DNA of 15,840 nucleotides from an uncultured Pelagibacteraceae bacterium (GTDB lineage Bacteria; Pseudomonadota; Alphaproteobacteria; Pelagibacterales; Pelagibacteraceae). The stretch spans positions 1-15,840 of the forward strand of contig CACPIK010000013.1 of the NCBI GenBank assembly GCA_902633885.1, in the 5' to 3' direction. The position numbers were made by a program, and so were the translations under genes. Below are positions 1 through 6,537 of the stretch, in pieces (within the stretch, counting starts at the first letter, position 1; every line of letters begins with the position of its first letter). Below the pieces are notes generated by a model. The model was not told the origin of the DNA. It did not search any database and saw only the letters and a list, made by a program, of their open reading frames with translations.

Positions 1-525
1 GGAGCCTCCGGAATTGTAATTGCTACACTAGGAATTATAATTTTATCTATTAAAGATACAAAATTATTTTTTAAAAATTTAATTTCAAAAACTACAATAA
101 TAGGATTGGTATCTGGATTTTTTTTAGCACTCAGTGTAGTTTACTTTAGAGCAGCCGCCTTAACATTGGAAAATTTTGAATCTAACTTTGAAAAAGCTTT
201 AAGCACATTATTTTTTGGTTTGATCATACAAACTGCAGTACTTACTACTTATATTTATTTTTTTGAAAAAGAACAATTTTCAAAACTTTACAAAAAAAAA
301 TTTGAAAGCTTTGGTGCTGGGATAGCAGGTTTTTTAGCAACTATTTCTTGGTTTTATGCTTTTACATTAATTCAATCATCTTTCGTCAGAGCATTAGGAC
401 AAGTAGAAATAATTTTTAGTTATATTTCTTCAAGGTTTTACTTTAAAGAAAAAATTAAAATTAATGAAATCATTGGTATTGTAATTTTTATTATTGGAAT
501 TTTAGTCCTATTAATTTTAAAATAA
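1..525 (+). CDS. EamA/DMT-superfamily permease, 3' part
   Basis: The reading frame is open from base 1 to the TAA at 523-525, so about 174 C-terminal codons are present and the start lies outside the window. The product is almost wholly hydrophobic. It shows alternating membrane segments with short basic loops, an SFVRALGQVE stretch and a final run of Ile/Val/Leu followed by a terminal Lys. These match the second EamA repeat of drug/metabolite-transporter permeases, which usually have ten membrane helices in about 290-300 residues. The substrate cannot be read from the sequence; relatives move amino acids, metabolites or drugs across the inner membrane. It converges on the gene at 528-1118 with only 2 nt between the stop codons and no room for a separate terminator. 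An internal ATG at 106 is not the true start, because the frame and the hydrophobic pattern continue upstream of it. Confidence 0.8.
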   Translation, partial: GASGIVIATLGIIILSIKDTKLFFKNLISKTTIIGLVSGFFLALSVVYFRAAALTLENFESNFEKALSTLFFGLIIQTAVLTTYIYFFEKEQFSKLYKKKFESFGAGIAGFLATISWFYAFTLIQSSFVRALGQVEIIFSYISSRFYFKEKIKINEIIGIVIFIIGILVLLILK

Positions 526-527
526 TT

Positions 528-1118
528 TTATTTTTTTGACCAAGCTATAGAGTCTTCCATTCTATCATCTCCCCAAAATATCTCTTTACCAACAACAAAG
601 GTTGGGCTTCCAAAAGCCTTGTTTTCTCTCGCACTATTTGTATTTTGTTGATATTGATTTTCAATCTCATCTTTAATTACATCTTCCATTACTTTTTTTT
701 GGTCAATTTTAAGTTCTTTAAAAATTTCAGAAATATTAGGTTCTGTGGCTGGTTCTTTTCCTTCTTGAAACCATCTTTTATAAGTTAATCTAACATAATC
801 TATTCCCCATCCTTCTTTAATACCTAAGATTGCTAGTTTATTTGCTAAATCAAATTGAGTTAAAGGGTAAGGAACTGGTGTTTTTGCAAAAAAACCATAG
901 CCCTCAGCGCGTCTTTCAATGTCTCTCCACATATAATCAACTTTATTTTTTTTATCTGGTGGAAAAGGAATATTGTTCATTTCTTTCATTATTGCTCTTA
1001 CACTAAATGGTTTCCAATTAAATTTTACTCCATGTATTTTTTCAACATTTAAAATTCTTGTCACCGATAGATAAGTGTAAGTACTACCTATTGAGAAATA
1101 AAAATCTATATTATTCAT
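528..1118 (-). CDS. DsbA-fold 2-hydroxychromene-2-carboxylate isomerase-like protein
   Basis: This 196-aa protein of the thioredoxin-fold GST-kappa/HCCA-isomerase group begins with DFYFSIGSTYTYLS. That aligns with the DFYF..SP.SYLA opening of 2-hydroxychromene-2-carboxylate isomerases, placing Ser12 at the catalytic or glutathione-activating serine. There is no CxxC, so it is not a disulfide oxidoreductase. The C-terminal FGSPTFVVGKEIFWGDDRM (about residues 168-186) is the usual cis-Pro and substrate-pocket signature. Characterised members isomerise an aromatic-degradation intermediate with glutathione. Many marine homologs have no known substrate and the pathway partners are absent here, so only the family is firm. 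It is the last gene of the minus-strand run, 51 nt after the SnoaL-like gene. The ATG at 1118 immediately precedes the first beta strand, which supports this start. Confidence 0.82.
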   Translation of the reverse strand: MNNIDFYFSIGSTYTYLSVTRILNVEKIHGVKFNWKPFSVRAIMKEMNNIPFPPDKKNKVDYMWRDIERRAEGYGFFAKTPVPYPLTQFDLANKLAILGIKEGWGIDYVRLTYKRWFQEGKEPATEPNISEIFKELKIDQKKVMEDVIKDEIENQYQQNTNSARENKAFGSPTFVVGKEIFWGDDRMEDSIAWSKK

Positions 1119-1169
1119 ACAAAAAAACTTATATTAGATAAGTAGCTAAAAATTAATGTTTTTAACTAA

Positions 1170-1490
1170 TTATTTAGGCATTGGTGTCGCGCCAGTTTCT
1201 AAAGTTATTATTTTTCCATCTTTATATTTATAAACTGCCATTACAGCCTCAACATTTCCATCATCAAATGTCACGAATGCATGGTGTATACCAACCTCAT
1301 CATTTTCGTAAACAACTCTCGTCTTATCTTGCTTAATGTCACCACTCATTGCCCATTTGATCACATCATTTTTACCTAAAACATTACCCGATTTATGCAT
1401 TGTAAATTTAAAATCATCATGCAAAAGTTCATTCATAGCTGCTTCGTCTTTATTTTTTATGGCAGCGCTATATTTTTCTAACATCGACAT
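1170..1490 (-). CDS. SnoaL/NTF2-like small protein
   Basis: This 106-aa soluble protein has the start of an NTF2-like cone fold. A helix (MLEKYSAAIKNKDEAAMNEL) is followed by LHDDFKFTMHKSG, then a helix with KNDVIKWAM. After these come three to four beta strands, including AFVTFDDGNVEAVMAVYKYKDGKI. This order (helix, 'L.DDF.F', 'G.D.I..W', then an antiparallel sheet) is typical of SnoaL-like/DUF4440 proteins. The family includes small-molecule isomerases, hydrolases and non-catalytic binders, so no reaction can be assigned. The acidic DD at residues 25-26 and the His residues at 32 and about 69-70 could line the pocket (inference). It starts 2 nt after the stop of the DUF1330 gene and so is probably translated from the same mRNA. 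An opposite-strand frame over its 5' end is a shadow. Confidence 0.75.
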   Translation of the reverse strand: MSMLEKYSAAIKNKDEAAMNELLHDDFKFTMHKSGNVLGKNDVIKWAMSGDIKQDKTRVVYENDEVGIHHAFVTFDDGNVEAVMAVYKYKDGKIITLETGATPMPK

Positions 1491-1492
1491 AT

Positions 1493-1783
1493 TTATGCTC
1501 CTTCTATTATTATTGCATTAGACTCTGCATTTTCTAGTCTAATTTTTTTTATTGGTTTATATTCGTCACTGTTGTAAAATTCTATTGCTTTTTCATATGA
1601 GGGAAATTTAATAACAACGGTCCTTGGGTATGTCCATTTTCCCTCGATAGTTATACTTTCTCCACCTCTAACTATATATTCACCTCCATGTTTTTCAGCA
1701 ATAGGTTTTACCTTCTCGATATACTCTTTGTAATTATCTGGATTTTTAACATTTATGTTAAAAATCATATAACCAGATTTCAT
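1493..1783 (-). CDS. DUF1330 family protein
   Basis: This 96-aa protein shows the DUF1330 pattern almost end to end: GYMIFNINVKNPDNYKEY, then 'KHGGEYIVRGG' (about 31-41), 'EGKWTYPRTVVIKFPS' and 'A..FYNSDEYKPI'. The family forms small ferredoxin-like alpha/beta-barrel dimers related to antibiotic-biosynthesis monooxygenases and EthD proteins. Its chemistry is largely undefined. There is no signal peptide or membrane segment, so it should be cytosolic. It sits third in the minus-strand run, 2 nt from each neighbour, which argues for tight co-translation with the GYD and SnoaL-like proteins. The function is unknown; the family call is strong because the motif order and length match. Confidence 0.85.
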   Translation of the reverse strand: MKSGYMIFNINVKNPDNYKEYIEKVKPIAEKHGGEYIVRGGESITIEGKWTYPRTVVIKFPSYEKAIEFYNSDEYKPIKKIRLENAESNAIIIEGA

Positions 1784-1785
1784 AA

Positions 1786-2109
1786 CTATTCAGCAGGCTT
1801 AATTACACTTTTTGCTGCATCTGAAGCTTTGCCAAAAGCTTTGTTGTAATCAAAAACCTCATGGATCATTAGTTGTTCCATAAGACCTGAATTAAGAAAA
1901 GCAACTTTCATTCCTATAACTGTTTCAGCATCTCCTTCTACACAACAAATTACATCGTAACGGCCACGAACCCATTCGTAGCTAATCATTTTACCACCTG
2001 CTGCTTCGATAACTTTTTTAGTCGAAGCAGATCTATCAGCTGCTGGATCTTTCTGCATTCTTTCCAACAGTTCATGACTTATTTTTCCAATTATGTAAAA
2101 TTTAGACAT
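1786..2109 (-). CDS. GYD-domain protein
   Basis: This 107-aa protein begins KFYIIGKIS, has 'KKVIEAAGGKMISYEWVRGRYDVICCVEG' in the middle (about 31-59) and then 'AETVIGMKVAFLNSGLMEQLMIHEVFDY'. This is the GYD-domain layout: a beta strand, a helix with an 'AGGK' turn, a strand ending in G(x)YDV, a helix, and a final strand. Here the namesake motif reads GRYD (49-52). GYD proteins are small ferredoxin-like barrels of unknown biochemical role. A charged Ala/Lys-rich tail (about 91-107) extends past the domain. Two adjacent cysteines (55-56) lie in the central strand. It has no secretion signal. It lies second in the run, 2 nt from both the unrecognised 96-aa gene upstream and the DUF1330 gene downstream. 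Confidence 0.75.
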   Translation of the reverse strand: MSKFYIIGKISHELLERMQKDPAADRSASTKKVIEAAGGKMISYEWVRGRYDVICCVEGDAETVIGMKVAFLNSGLMEQLMIHEVFDYNKAFGKASDAAKSVIKPAE

Positions 2110-2111
2110 TT

Positions 2112-2402
2112 TTATATTTCCACTTTAGTTAATTCCCACACATGCATTTTGTTTACACACTCATCATATATTGGTTTTCCAATTGGATTTGTTCCAGATA
2201 CCATCTCTTTCATTTTTTCCATATTATGAACAAATACCTTAAACATAACACCGCTTTTATCTGGTTTTACTGCTCCTATAGTTTTTTCTGGATGAGCTGC
2301 TGATTTTCTTACGCTCATTCCTTCATCTGATTGCATCCATCCCATAAATTTTTCAAGTTTTCCTTCTTTCAAATCTACGATCACTAACACTTCTTTTTCC
2401 AT
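2112..2402 (-). CDS. unrecognised 96-aa protein, probable small alpha/beta-barrel (ABM-like)
   Basis: I do not recognise this family with certainty. The 96-aa product reads as a strand (EVLVIVDLKE), a helix (KLEKFMGWMQSDEGMSVRKS), a strand (KTIGAVKPDKSGVMFKVFVHN), a helix (MEKMKEMVSG) and a last strand (MHVWELTKVEI). That order fits a ferredoxin-like dimeric alpha/beta barrel like the ones encoded just downstream. It is Met-rich and Lys-rich, with a single Cys at about residue 82 and no signal or membrane segment. The start at 2402 is backed by an AAGGGGGA-type ribosome site a few bases upstream on the minus strand. It is the first gene of the five-gene minus-strand run, 2 nt from the GYD gene, and is preceded by a TATAAT-containing intergenic region. 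The function is unknown. Confidence 0.7.
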   Translation of the reverse strand: MEKEVLVIVDLKEGKLEKFMGWMQSDEGMSVRKSAAHPEKTIGAVKPDKSGVMFKVFVHNMEKMKEMVSGTNPIGKPIYDECVNKMHVWELTKVEI

Positions 2403-2424
2403 TATTCCCCCTTGTTATTTTTTT

Positions 2425-2443
2425 TTAGCATTATACATGCTTA
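2425..2443 (-). promoter_or_regulatory. TATAAT box inside an imperfect inverted repeat
   Basis: On the minus strand a perfect TATAAT (2435 down to 2430) lies about 27 nt upstream of the first gene of the small-protein operon. It sits within an inverted repeat, TTAGCAT-5 nt-ATGCTTA on the plus strand (6 of 7 pairs match). No convincing -35 hexamer is seen at 16-18 nt. This layout could be a promoter with an overlapping operator, or chance in AT-rich DNA. It does not look like a terminator for cysK, because the bases after the repeat on that strand are A-rich, not T-rich. Confidence 0.35.
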
Positions 2444-2494
2444 GAGTATCATCGAAAGCTATAAACATTGATTTTATTACAATTCAGCTATGCG

Positions 2495-3496
2495 TTATAT
2501 CCAACTTGGTAAAGGAAGGTTCTTTTCTTTTAAGAAAGATTTGTTAAACATTTTTGAGTTATATTTGTCAGATTTATCACACAGAATTGTTACAATAGTT
2601 TTTCCAGGACCAAGTTCTTTACCCAATCTAATAGCTCCAGCAATATTTACACCACAACTTGTGCCTAAACTAAGACCTTCATTTTGAATTAAATCATATA
2701 AAATTGGCAAAGATTCGTGATCACTAATTGAAAAAGCCCCATCTATTTTAGCTTTTGCAAAATTAGCAGTAACTCTACTTGATCCAATACCTTCAGTAAT
2801 TGAACCGCCTTCTGATTTTAACTCTCCATTCTTGATATAATTATAAAGAGCAGAACCCGTTGGGTCAGATAAAAAAATCTTAATATTTTTATTTTTTTCT
2901 TTTAGATAACTGCTAACCCCACCAATTGTTCCTCCGGTTCCCGAAGAACATACAAATCCATCGACTTTCCCTTCTGTTTGATCCCAAATTTCAGGTCCAG
3001 TTGTTTCATAATGTCCTTTAGCATTTGCCGTATTGTCAAATTGATTAGCCCAAACTACACCATGGTTGTTTGAGTTTTTTAATTCTTCAGCCAATCTTCC
3101 AGCAACTTTTACATAATTACCATCGTCTTTATATGGTTTTACAGGAACTAATCTTAAATCTGCACCAATATTAACTAGAGTGTCTTTTTTTTCTTGAGTT
3201 TGGTTATCATTCATTACAATTATAGTCTTATAACCTAAAGAATTTCCTAAAAGACATAATCCAATACCCGTATTACCTGCGGTTCCTTCTACAATAGTTC
3301 CGCCCTTAGAAATTAACTTTTTCTCTTGAGCATCTTTTATTAAAGCTAATGCCGCTCTATCTTTTACGGATCCTCCAGGATTTAAATATTCAGCTTTTCC
3401 ATAAATATTACATCCTGTAATCTCTGATGCAGCTTTGAGTTTTATTAGAGGTGTGTTTCCAATAGATTCAATAAAATTATTGCTGTAATTTTTCAT
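2495..3496 (-). CDS. cysK: cysteine synthase (O-acetylserine sulfhydrylase, PLP fold II)
   Basis: This 333-aa cytosolic enzyme would make cysteine from O-acetylserine and sulfide. The N-terminus has IGNTPLIKL (12-20). The PLP Schiff-base lysine is K45 in [11 protein letters not shown]. The substrate loop is GTAGNTG (71-77), and the phosphate-binding loop is SSGTGGT (184-190). 'ANQFDN.AN...[10 protein letters not shown]' and '[17 protein letters not shown]' are typical of the alphaproteobacterial CysK-type group. The length matches that group. The C-terminal region ([13 protein letters not shown]) also agrees, and there is no CBS domain, which argues against a cystathionine beta-synthase. The start codon overlaps the cysE stop by 4 nt (ATGA), so the two are translationally coupled, the classic pairing of acetylserine maker and user. 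O-acetylhomoserine or another sulfur donor cannot be excluded from sequence alone. Confidence 0.93.
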   Translation of the reverse strand: MKNYSNNFIESIGNTPLIKLKAASEITGCNIYGKAEYLNPGGSVKDRAALALIKDAQEKKLISKGGTIVEGTAGNTGIGLCLLGNSLGYKTIIVMNDNQTQEKKDTLVNIGADLRLVPVKPYKDDGNYVKVAGRLAEELKNSNNHGVVWANQFDNTANAKGHYETTGPEIWDQTEGKVDGFVCSSGTGGTIGGVSSYLKEKNKNIKIFLSDPTGSALYNYIKNGELKSEGGSITEGIGSSRVTANFAKAKIDGAFSISDHESLPILYDLIQNEGLSLGTSCGVNIAGAIRLGKELGPGKTIVTILCDKSDKYNSKMFNKSFLKEKNLPLPSWI

Positions 3497-4068
3497 TTAT
3501 TTTCCTTACTTTCTTCAGTAACAGCATAAGGTTTAAATTCTTCAGTTGAAGTACCAATATTTTTAGCTGGAATACCTACCATAACGGCATTTTCAGGAAC
3601 ATCATTAGTAACTACTGCATTTGCACCAATTTTTGAATTTTTGCCAACAACAACAGGTCCCAATATTTGTGCACCTGACCCTACAACAACATTTTCTTTT
3701 AGAGTAGGATGTCTTTTTACATTTCTTTGATTGTCCGAATTAATACTTGGAGAAATTCCACCTAGAGTTACCATATGATATATTGTTACATTGTCTTCAA
3801 TTTCTGAAGTTTCACCAATAACAACTCCCATCCCATGATCTATAAATAAATTTTTACCAATTTTAGCACTTGGATGAATTTCTATACCCGTTAAAAATCT
3901 TGAAAATTGAGAAATTATTCTTGCAATCAAATCAAACTTAGCAACTGAGAAAAAATTTGCTAGTCGATGAAAAAACACTGCTTTAACCCCAGGATAAGTC
4001 AATACAACACTTAATTTTGATTTTGCGGCAGGGTCTCTATTTATTATTGATTTTAAAAATTCATTCAT
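3493..4068 (-). CDS. cysE: serine O-acetyltransferase (EpsC-type, short form)
   Basis: This 191-aa left-handed beta-helix acetyltransferase makes O-acetylserine from serine and acetyl-CoA. After a short helical N-terminal part (1-60), '[27 protein letters not shown]' (61-87) begins the hexapeptide repeats. D77 and H78 match the catalytic Asp/His pair of serine acetyltransferases. Further coils follow: 'VTLGGIS', 'KRHPTL' with H120, and '[27 protein letters not shown]', ending in 'MVGIPAKNI'. It lacks the long N-terminal helical domain of E. coli CysE (273 aa) and matches the shorter EpsC-like class. The acidic C-terminal tail (about 171-191) resembles the flexible tail that docks in CysK (inference; it does not end in Ile). 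It overlaps cysK by 4 nt and follows the cysteine-rich small gene by 34 nt. Confidence 0.92.
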   Translation of the reverse strand: MNEFLKSIINRDPAAKSKLSVVLTYPGVKAVFFHRLANFFSVAKFDLIARIISQFSRFLTGIEIHPSAKIGKNLFIDHGMGVVIGETSEIEDNVTIYHMVTLGGISPSINSDNQRNVKRHPTLKENVVVGSGAQILGPVVVGKNSKIGANAVVTNDVPENAVMVGIPAKNIGTSTEEFKPYAVTEESKENK

Positions 4069-4102
4069 AAATATTTAAATGGTTTGTTAATTTAAATAAA
4101 AA

Positions 4103-4222
4103 TTAGCTGTTACAACAGCAGCTTCCTGATTCAGGTAAACACAAGCACTCTTTATTACCATTGCAGACACATAGGTCATATGTACAATTAGTGCATTTAC
4201 ATTTTTGGTTTTCGCATGCCAT
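4103..4222 (-). CDS. 39-aa cysteine-rich, metallothionein-like protein
   Basis: A short minus-strand frame from ATG at 4222 to TAA at 4103-4105 encodes 39 residues. Eleven are cysteines: C3, C8, C10, C13, C18, C20, C26, C28 and the run C35-C36-C37. There are three CxC motifs (8/10, 18/20, 26/28), and the opening K-C-K-C-T-N-C resembles the KCxCxxC start of bacterial metallothioneins. It has no His, Trp or Phe and a single Tyr (15), as expected for a thiolate metal-cluster peptide. An in-frame TAA lies two codons upstream (AAG and TAC intervene), so the ATG is the natural start; no strong Shine-Dalgarno is visible. It fills an otherwise unexplained 209-nt gap in the ETHE1-like / cysE / cysK run, 34 nt before cysE and 55 nt after the ETHE1-like gene. 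The likely role is binding Zn, Cu or Cd, or storing thiols (inference). The second half does not match the SmtA pattern, so the family is uncertain. Confidence 0.72.
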   Translation of the reverse strand: MACENQKCKCTNCTYDLCVCNGNKECLCLPESGSCCCNS

Positions 4223-4277
4223 GTACTTTTATATAGTTATTAAATTTTTAAAGACAATAGTAATTTTTTAAGCAATT

Positions 4278-4970
4278 TTACAAATCTTTTAGCGTTAATC
4301 CTTTTATATTAGCAGGCACAGCCACATCCATCATTTTTGGGTTAGCTAATTTTAAATTATTCATTACATCAAAGTATTCTTCTTTTGAGTTGACTTGAAG
4401 TCGGGGATTGTTATTTTTTTCATTTTTAATTGTAGAGTATTTTTTTCCATTATAATCATGGGCGGGATAAACAAATGTATTTTCTGGCAACTTTAGTAGT
4501 TTATTAAATATAGAGTCGTAAGCATCATAAGAATTTCCATTTTGAAAATCTGTTCTTCCAGTACCATTAATTAAAAGTGTATCTCCTGTAAAAACTCTAT
4601 CATTCATTAAATAACTGTATGAACAATCGGTGTGTCCTGGAGTATATATTGCTTTGAGCTTTATATCTTCTATTTCAATTTTTTCATTATCTTTTATTTT
4701 TAAATCAATTACCTCAGATTTTGAATGTTCACCCATAATTCTTGAGCAATCTGTTCTTTTGTTTAGTTCATTCAACCCTGTTATGTGATCTGCGTGTATA
4801 TGTGTGTCAATTACTTTAACTAATTTAAGTTTTAAATTTTTAAGTAGTTTTATGTATTCGTCAGTATGTTCGATTACTGGATCAATAATTAAAGCTTCTC
4901 TTCCTTCTCCGCTAGCAATTATATAAGTGTAAGTTGATGATTTCTCATCGAATAATTGATTAAATATCAT
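4278..4970 (-). CDS. ETHE1-like metallo-beta-lactamase-fold persulfide dioxygenase
   Basis: This 230-aa MBL-fold enzyme opens with FNQLFDEKSSTYTYIIA, the usual start of ETHE1/persulfide dioxygenases. Metal-site motifs are THIHADH (56-62), PGH with H113, TGD with D130 and YPAHD with H171. By alignment to human ETHE1 the mononuclear iron would use H57, H113 and D130. GTGRTDFQ (136-143) carries R139, the counterpart of the conserved ETHE1 arginine. The family oxidises glutathione persulfide to sulfite plus glutathione with O2. The C-terminal half (NNNPRLQVNSKEEY, ending in VPANIKGLTLKDL) fits the longer bacterial forms, and no rhodanese domain is fused. It heads the minus-strand sulfur block and is divergent from a peroxiredoxin across 80 nt. 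Glyoxalase II is less likely because the STYTY and GRTDFQ motifs are ETHE1-type. Confidence 0.87.
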   Translation of the reverse strand: MIFNQLFDEKSSTYTYIIASGEGREALIIDPVIEHTDEYIKLLKNLKLKLVKVIDTHIHADHITGLNELNKRTDCSRIMGEHSKSEVIDLKIKDNEKIEIEDIKLKAIYTPGHTDCSYSYLMNDRVFTGDTLLINGTGRTDFQNGNSYDAYDSIFNKLLKLPENTFVYPAHDYNGKKYSTIKNEKNNNPRLQVNSKEEYFDVMNNLKLANPKMMDVAVPANIKGLTLKDL

Positions 4971-4992
4971 AGATAAAAAAGATTATTAAAAT

Positions 4993-5042
4993 TTGCATAC
5001 CAAATCAATCTTGTTTATAATAATTCTAAAAATTATAGGAGA
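4993..5042 (+). promoter_or_regulatory. promoter and ribosome site of the peroxiredoxin gene
   Basis: A TTGCAT (4993-4998) and a perfect TATAAT (5016-5021) are separated by 17 nt. They are followed by AGGAGA (5037-5042), 8 nt before the ATG at 5051. The -35 match is only partial, but the spacing and -10 are ideal for a sigma-70 promoter. The same 80-nt gap must also hold the start signals of the divergent ETHE1-like gene. Confidence 0.55.
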
Positions 5043-5050
5043 CATATAAT

Positions 5051-5710
5051 ATGCTAAAAATAAACAGTGTTTGCCCAGATTTTCAATGCAAAACTTCTGA
5101 AGGAGATATATCTTTTCATGAATGGCTTGGAGATAGCTGGGGTGTTCTATTTTCTCATCCAAAAGATTTTACTCCAGTTTGTACAACAGAATTAGGTTCA
5201 TTAGGACAAATGAAAGCTGAATTTGATGCAAGAAATGTAAAAGTTATTGGATTGAGCGTAGACGGAGTTGAAGATCATAAAAAATGGCTAGAAGACATCA
5301 AAGATGTTTCTGGAACAAAACCAAATTATCCAATTATAGCTGATGAAGATTTAAAAGTTGCTAAGCTTTTTAATATGCTAGAAGGGGACGCGGGTACTAC
5401 TTCAATGGGTCGTACTGCTGTTGATAACGAAACAGTAAGAACTGTATTTGTAATAAGACCTGACAAAAGAATTGGTTTGTATTTAACTTATCCAATGGCA
5501 ACAGGAAGAAATTTCCATGAAATTTTAAGAGCTATTGACTCTATGCAACTTACAGCAAAACATAAAGTTGCAACTCCTGCAAATTGGAAAAAAGGTGAAG
5601 ATGTGGTTATACTTCCTGCGGTTAAAGATGATGAAGCAAAAAAAATCTACCCTGATGGATGGGAAACAGTAAAACCATATTTAAGAAAAGTACCAGATCC
5701 ATCAAAATAA
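5051..5710 (+). CDS. 1-Cys peroxiredoxin (Prx6 type)
   Basis: This 219-aa AhpC/TSA-family peroxidase reduces H2O2 and organic hydroperoxides. The active site is PKDFTPVCTTEL with peroxidatic Cys44, Thr41 and the distal Arg130 (TVRTVFVI). There is no resolving cysteine in the C-terminal half. The long C-terminal domain (TPANWKKGEDVVILPAV, and later YPDGWETVKPYLR) is the Prx6 dimerisation domain, and the length fits that class. Two further cysteines near the N-terminus (8 and 13) are extra. The reductant is unknown; glutathione or thioredoxin systems serve other members. A strong AGGAGA ribosome site fixes the start. It is transcribed alone, divergent from the ETHE1-like gene and closed by a terminator, which suggests oxidative-stress or high basal expression (inference). 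Confidence 0.93.
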   Translation: MLKINSVCPDFQCKTSEGDISFHEWLGDSWGVLFSHPKDFTPVCTTELGSLGQMKAEFDARNVKVIGLSVDGVEDHKKWLEDIKDVSGTKPNYPIIADEDLKVAKLFNMLEGDAGTTSMGRTAVDNETVRTVFVIRPDKRIGLYLTYPMATGRNFHEILRAIDSMQLTAKHKVATPANWKKGEDVVILPAVKDDEAKKIYPDGWETVKPYLRKVPDPSK

Positions 5711-5727
5711 TCTGGTAAAAATAAATT

Positions 5728-5777
5728 AAAAACCTCAGCGTTGGGAAATTTTTCAAGTAAGACTGGGGTTTTTTTTT
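5728..5777. terminator. Rho-independent terminator between convergent genes
   Basis: The arms AAAAACCTCAG (5728-5738) and CTGGGGTTTTT (5763-5773) pair over 11 bp with one G-U, around a 24-nt loop that may itself fold weakly. A run of nine T (5769-5777) follows. It terminates the peroxiredoxin transcript. Its T-run contains the stop codon of the opposing racemase gene. On the minus strand five T follow the stem, so it may work weakly both ways. Confidence 0.75.
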
Positions 5778-6474
5778 AAGATCTTTTATATTTTTTCATA
5801 GAAATATTAGCTAAAAGTAAATTTGGATCTATAAAAATTTTTGATTGCTTAATTTTTTTAAACGATTTGTATGCGAATATTGCAATAGGTAATTCAGTAC
5901 ATCCAAGTATTATTTTTTTACATTTAATTTTAATTAAATAATTTACCGCTGGCCTAATAGCTCTCTCAGCTTCTTTTATTTTGCCCATTTTAACATATTT
6001 AATAGATTTATTAACCGAGCTTTTTTGCAAAGAATTTTTAGGACTAACTAATTCAAAATCTTTATCAAAATATTTATTATAGACTTTTGTTGACAATGTT
6101 GCCTCTGTACTAAGGATTCCTATTTTTGAATTTTTTTTACAATTTTTTTTGGTATCTAAATAAACTTCTTTTGGCATACTAATTATTGGGATATCAATTT
6201 TTTTTTGAAGATCATCGTACCAGTAGTGAGCTGTATTGCATGGAATTACAATAAATTTACATTTATTTTTTTCCAACATTTTACACCCTTTAACAAGAGC
6301 ATTTAATACATTGTAATATTTTTTTAAATTTTCTGGCCTCTTTGGGGTATCTGATTTATTGTAAAGGACAAATAATGGATATTGTTGATCAAGCTTACCT
6401 CTGTTTAGTTTCGCTAATTTATTACAAAAATCTAAGCCAGCTTGTGTACCCATACCACCCAAAATGCCAATCAT
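5776..6474 (-). CDS. aspartate/glutamate racemase family protein
   Basis: This 232-aa cofactor-independent racemase begins with the family signature IGILGGMGTQAG (2-13). It has the two catalytic thiols in PCNTAH (C79) and GCTELP (C192), the pair that removes and adds the alpha proton from opposite faces. The lengths before, between and after the cysteines suit RacD-type aspartate racemases. Substrate choice among Asp, Glu and other acids cannot be read from sequence. The middle (about 110-190) is unusually rich in Lys and Asn, consistent with strong AT bias. The ATG at 6474 begins at the first beta strand. The gene is convergent with the peroxiredoxin gene and divergent from the alpha/beta hydrolase. 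It could supply D-amino acid for peptidoglycan or use D-amino acids as nutrients (inference). Confidence 0.88.
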   Translation of the reverse strand: MIGILGGMGTQAGLDFCNKLAKLNRGKLDQQYPLFVLYNKSDTPKRPENLKKYYNVLNALVKGCKMLEKNKCKFIVIPCNTAHYWYDDLQKKIDIPIISMPKEVYLDTKKNCKKNSKIGILSTEATLSTKVYNKYFDKDFELVSPKNSLQKSSVNKSIKYVKMGKIKEAERAIRPAVNYLIKIKCKKIILGCTELPIAIFAYKSFKKIKQSKIFIDPNLLLANISMKKYKRS

Positions 6475-6537
6475 ATTAACACTTTTTTGTTTTTTGTTTT
6501 AATCATAGATTTATACAACTATATTTTAAAAATATTT

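Noticed and set aside
1336..1521. Plus-strand 61-codon ORF ending in a Leu run
   Set aside because: It is antisense to the SnoaL-like gene and the end of the DUF1330 gene; the Leu run comes from complemented poly-purine codons.
2490..2687. Plus-strand ORF over the 3' end of cysK
   Set aside because: It is antisense to conserved CysK sequence and has no family signal.
6442..6537. Upstream extension of the alpha/beta hydrolase frame to ATG 6442
   Set aside because: It would overlap the divergent racemase gene and add 32 residues unrelated to the fold; ATG 6538 begins exactly at the first strand.
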